Positions 30,745-33,059 of a stretch of DNA of 33,059 bases are shown here, one piece after another; position 1 is the first letter of the stretch, and every line of letters starts with the position of its first letter. This stretch comes from SURF-32 sp964648365. GTDB taxonomy: Bacteria > Planctomycetota > Phycisphaerae > UBA1845. The stretch covers positions 1 to 33,059 of the forward strand of contig CAZYLK010000052.1 in the NCBI GenBank assembly GCA_964648365.1. The letters are read 5' to 3'. A model generated the notes under the pieces. That model had not been told where the DNA came from, made no database searches, and saw only the letters and a list, made by a program, of their open reading frames with translations. The translations under genes were made by a program, and so were the position numbers.

Positions 30745-32166
30745 ATGCAAAAGACCGCGACAGACCTTGGCGCCCCCGCGGACTACCGTTCGCACGGTGG
30801 GGCCGCTCACGCCTGCGTCGTCGGCGTCGGCTGGGGCGACGAGGGCAAGGGCAAGGTCGTCGACCTCCTGGCCGACGCGTTCGACATTGTCGTGCGGTTC
30901 AACGGCGGGGCTAATGCGGGGCACACCGTGTGGGTGGGGGAGCAGCGGTTTGCCCTGCACCTGCTGCCGGCGGGCGTGCTCCGGGACGGGCGGTCGAGCG
31001 TTATCGGGCCGGGGGTCGTGATCGACCCGATCGCCCTGGCGACCGAGATCGACCAGCTTGCCACCGCCGGTATCGACGCCCGCGCCCGGCTCCGCGTCAG
31101 CGATCGGGCGCACCTGGTGCTGGCGTATCACCGGATCGAGGATCAACTCAGCGAGCGTCATGCCGGCGAGGCCGGGAAGATCGGAACGACCTCGCGCGGG
31201 ATCGGGCCGTGCTACGCGGACAAGATGAAACGCAAGTCCGCGGTGCGGGTGGTGGACCTGTTCGACGAGCGGGGGCTGGAGGGCCGTGTTCGCGGCGTGG
31301 TCGCCGAGCGCGTCAAGGTCTTTCAGGCACTGTACGGCGAGGACGGCGGGCTGTGCCCGGACGCCGTCTTGCGCGACCTGGACGCCGCCCGGGACTTACT
31401 GCGGCCGTGCGTGTGCGACACGTCGGCTTTCTTGCGCGAACGGATGGACGCGGGCGAGCGTATCTTGTTCGAGGGGGCGAACGGGATGCTGCTGGACATC
31501 GACCACGGCACGTATCCGTTCGTCACGTCGAGCAGTTGCGGCCCGCATGGTGTCGCGGCCGGGGCGGGTGTGCCAGCGGCCACGGTGGGGCGGGTTGTTG
31601 GCGTGTTAAAGGCTTATTCGACGCGGGTTGGCTCAGGCCCGTTCGTGAGCGAGTTGAAAGATGAGGTGGGGGACCGGATTCGTAAACAGGGCAACGAGTT
31701 CGGCACCACCACCGGCCGTCCGCGCAGGTGCGGCTGGTTCGACGCCGTGGCATGTCGGCGGGGTGTGCAGCTTGGCGGCATCACGGACTTGGCGCTCATG
31801 CACATGGACACACTGAGCGGGTTTGACCAGGTCGGCGTGTGCGTGGCGTACGAGTGCGACGGAAAACGGCTGGACGCGCCGCCGGCGCACGCGGAGACGC
31901 TGGCCCGATCCACGCCGGTGGTGGAGATGATGCCGGGCTGGCGGGAGCCGCTGCGGCAGGTGCAGTCTTTTGGTGATTTGCCGCTGACGGCGCGTGAGTA
32001 TCTTTCGAGGATTGAATCGCTGGCCGGCGCGCCGATATCCCTGGTAGGCGTCGGCCCGGAGCGCTCGCAGACACTGGTCCGCGAGCGGATGAAGGAGTTG
32101 TTGAAGCCATGTGTCGCCGGCTCCGGTGTGGCACCCTCCGGTGTGGCACCGGTTTGCAACCAGTGA
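30745..32166 (+). CDS. purA: Adenylosuccinate synthetase
   Basis: A 473-aa enzyme joining IMP and aspartate with GTP to give adenylosuccinate, the committed step to AMP. Motifs: GWGDEGKGK (29-37, catalytic Asp32), NGGANAGHTV, GTTSRGIGPCYADK, ANGMLLDIDHGTYPFVTSS, TTTGRPRRCGWFDAV, and the C-terminal base-binding GVGPERSQT. It is longer than usual (about 430 aa): after RMKELLKPC the last ~16 codons (VAGSGVAPSGVAPVCNQ) come from the hairpin-repeat array that begins inside the gene. The ATG at 30745 fits the family; GTG at 30691 would add 18 residues. uppS lies 300 bp downstream. Confidence 0.95.
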   Translation: MQKTATDLGAPADYRSHGGAAHACVVGVGWGDEGKGKVVDLLADAFDIVVRFNGGANAGHTVWVGEQRFALHLLPAGVLRDGRSSVIGPGVVIDPIALATEIDQLATAGIDARARLRVSDRAHLVLAYHRIEDQLSERHAGEAGKIGTTSRGIGPCYADKMKRKSAVRVVDLFDERGLEGRVRGVVAERVKVFQALYGEDGGLCPDAVLRDLDAARDLLRPCVCDTSAFLRERMDAGERILFEGANGMLLDIDHGTYPFVTSSSCGPHGVAAGAGVPAATVGRVVGVLKAYSTRVGSGPFVSELKDEVGDRIRKQGNEFGTTTGRPRRCGWFDAVACRRGVQLGGITDLALMHMDTLSGFDQVGVCVAYECDGKRLDAPPAHAETLARSTPVVEMMPGWREPLRQVQSFGDLPLTAREYLSRIESLAGAPISLVGVGPERSQTLVRERMKELLKPCVAGSGVAPSGVAPVCNQ

Positions 32167-32444
32167 ATCCGATGTGGCACCCTCCGGTGTGGCACCGGTT
32201 TGTAACCGGTGGATCCGGTGTGGCACCCTCCGGTGTGGCACCGGTTTTGAGCCGGTGGATCCGGTATGGCACCGGTTTTCAACCGGTGAGTCCGGTGTGG
32301 CACCGGTTTGCAACCGGTGGAATGGAAATGGAGACGGAAGACACCGGTTAGAAACAAGCAACCGGTACCACGTAAGGAGACACGGTTACAAACCGGTGGC
32401 GCATTGTGCCACATCAGAAGGCTCCGGTTGAAAACCGGTGCCAC
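32122..32444. repeat. REP-like tandem array overlapping the 3' end of purA
   Basis: Units begin TCCGGTGTGGCAC at 32122, 32168, 32214, 32260 and 32291: three exact 46-nt periods, then one 31-nt unit lacking a CCTCCGGTGTGGCAC part. Each carries GTGG followed by CACCGGTT-N3-AACCGGTG (for example 32270-32288, loop TTC). Three further copies follow: one opened by an insertion (32342-32371), one decayed (near 32381-32397), and CTCCGGTT-GAA-AACCGGTG-CCAC (32422-32444) in the opposite orientation. The purA stop codon TGA (32164-32166) lies in the first unit. The rest fills the spacer before uppS; no gene is seen in it. Confidence 0.85.
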
Positions 32445-32466
32445 ACAAGAGATACGACTCTGACCG

Positions 32467-33059
32467 ATGATTGATCCCATCGACCCACGCGAACTGTTCG
32501 GCCTCGAACCGGAGCGCCTTCCCCGGCACGTCGCTATCATCATGGATGGTAACGGGCGGTGGGCGCGGCAGCGGGGGTGGCCGCGGATTCGGGGGCACAA
32601 CGAGGGGGCCAAGACGGTTCGCACCATCGTCACGCACTGCGCCCGCCTCGGCATCGACGCCCTGACGCTCTACTGCTTCAGCTCGGAAAACTGGAAGCGC
32701 CCGCAGGACGAGATCGACTTTCTGATGGATTTGTACGCCCGGTATCTCATCTCCGAGCGCAGCACCATCATGGACAACAACGTCCGCTTCCGCCACATCG
32801 GCCGCCGCGAGGGGCTGCCGGCGTCGATCCTGGACGAGATGGACCGCACCATCGAGATGAGCCGAGCGAACACCGGGTTGAACCTGTGCCTGGCGCTGAA
32901 CTACGGCTCGCGCGATGAGATCGTGGACGCCGTCCGCCGCATCGCCGAAGACATCCGCGCCGGCCGCCTCGACCCGGCCGACGTCGACGCCGACACCATC
33001 TCCCGCTCGCTCTACACCGCCGACGTCCCCGACCCCGACCTGCTCATCCGCACCGCCAG
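32467..33059 (+). CDS. uppS: Isoprenyl diphosphate synthase, undecaprenyl type (5' part, runs off the window)
   Basis: The frame is open from ATG 32467 to the window edge (197 codons plus two bases). Motifs of cis-prenyltransferases are plain: HVAIIMDGNGRWARQRG (catalytic Asp in MDGN), GHNEGAKTVRTIV, LTLYCFSSENWKRP, and NLCLALNYGSRDEIVDA, then DPDLLIRTA near the end, about 20-50 residues short of the usual 230-260. It condenses IPP units onto FPP to make undecaprenyl diphosphate, the carrier for peptidoglycan and O-antigen. No strong ribosome site is visible because the repeat array reaches to about 20 bp before the start. Confidence 0.95.
   Translation, partial: MIDPIDPRELFGLEPERLPRHVAIIMDGNGRWARQRGWPRIRGHNEGAKTVRTIVTHCARLGIDALTLYCFSSENWKRPQDEIDFLMDLYARYLISERSTIMDNNVRFRHIGRREGLPASILDEMDRTIEMSRANTGLNLCLALNYGSRDEIVDAVRRIAEDIRAGRLDPADVDADTISRSLYTADVPDPDLLIRTA

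Noticed and set aside
30379..31161. N-terminal extension of the NapH-TPR protein by 261 codons
   Set aside because: The extension lies antisense to purA and crosses the divergent promoter region, with no export or domain signal.
32122..32306. CRISPR array
   Set aside because: The repeated units are contiguous and the intervening parts are copies of each other, not unique spacers; no cas gene is present.

Overview
The window looks like a GC-rich chromosomal segment from a planctomycete (Planctomycetota, possibly Phycisphaerae-like). The lineage call is inferred from gene content: paired type-II pseudopilins with the late 'GDGQNVLFADGHV' signature, a TIGR02999-type ECF sigma factor next to a transmembrane Ser/Thr kinase, a secreted C-type-lectin/FG-GAP protein carrying a 'NENGIPDEC' dockerin-like motif, and many secreted Cys-rich proteins. 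No rRNA, tRNA, phage, transposase or CRISPR array was seen.

Layout. 1-2503: end of an unknown gene, a repeat-bearing spacer, then two tandem paralogous pseudopilin genes. 2762-6881: a secreted Cys-rich protein, a membrane GT2 glycosyltransferase, and (minus strand) a secreted lectin/seven-blade propeller. 7187-14273 (all minus): GlmU-like nucleotidyltransferase, S9 peptidase, ECF sigma factor, Ser/Thr kinase. 14515-17518 (plus): LysM/L,D-transpeptidase, an exported DUF4352-like protein, ferritin. 17627-21027 (minus): two secreted proteins sharing an eight-cysteine lysine-rich tail, then a membrane-anchored protein of unknown function. 21358-24668 (plus): an ABC-exporter operon with an unknown anchored protein as first gene. 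24784-25034: a putative antitoxin followed by a PIN-toxin remnant of only 15 codons. 25043-27882 (minus): a beta-oxidation operon resembling PaaF-PaaG-PaaH. 28066-30378 (minus): a NapH-type polyferredoxin fused to TPRs. 30745-33059 (plus): purA and the 5' part of uppS.

The most unusual content is non-coding. A family of short hairpins with 8-bp stems and 3-nt loops, flanked by GTGG (or CCAC in the other orientation), occurs between sigma factor and kinase, inside the 5' part of the S9 peptidase gene, as an inverted pair at 21084-21204, and as a tandem array at 32122-32444 that supplies the last codons of purA. The stem sequences differ but pair perfectly, and the layout recalls REP/REPIN elements. 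Other notable signals are a sigma70-like promoter placed so that the ECF sigma mRNA would be leaderless, and a promoter plus intrinsic terminator in the purA leader that would make an RNA of about 48 nt.

At protein level, two separate Cys-rich modules recur at or near the ends of secreted proteins here and may be surface-attachment or sorting domains. All functions come from reading motifs by eye; no database search was run.
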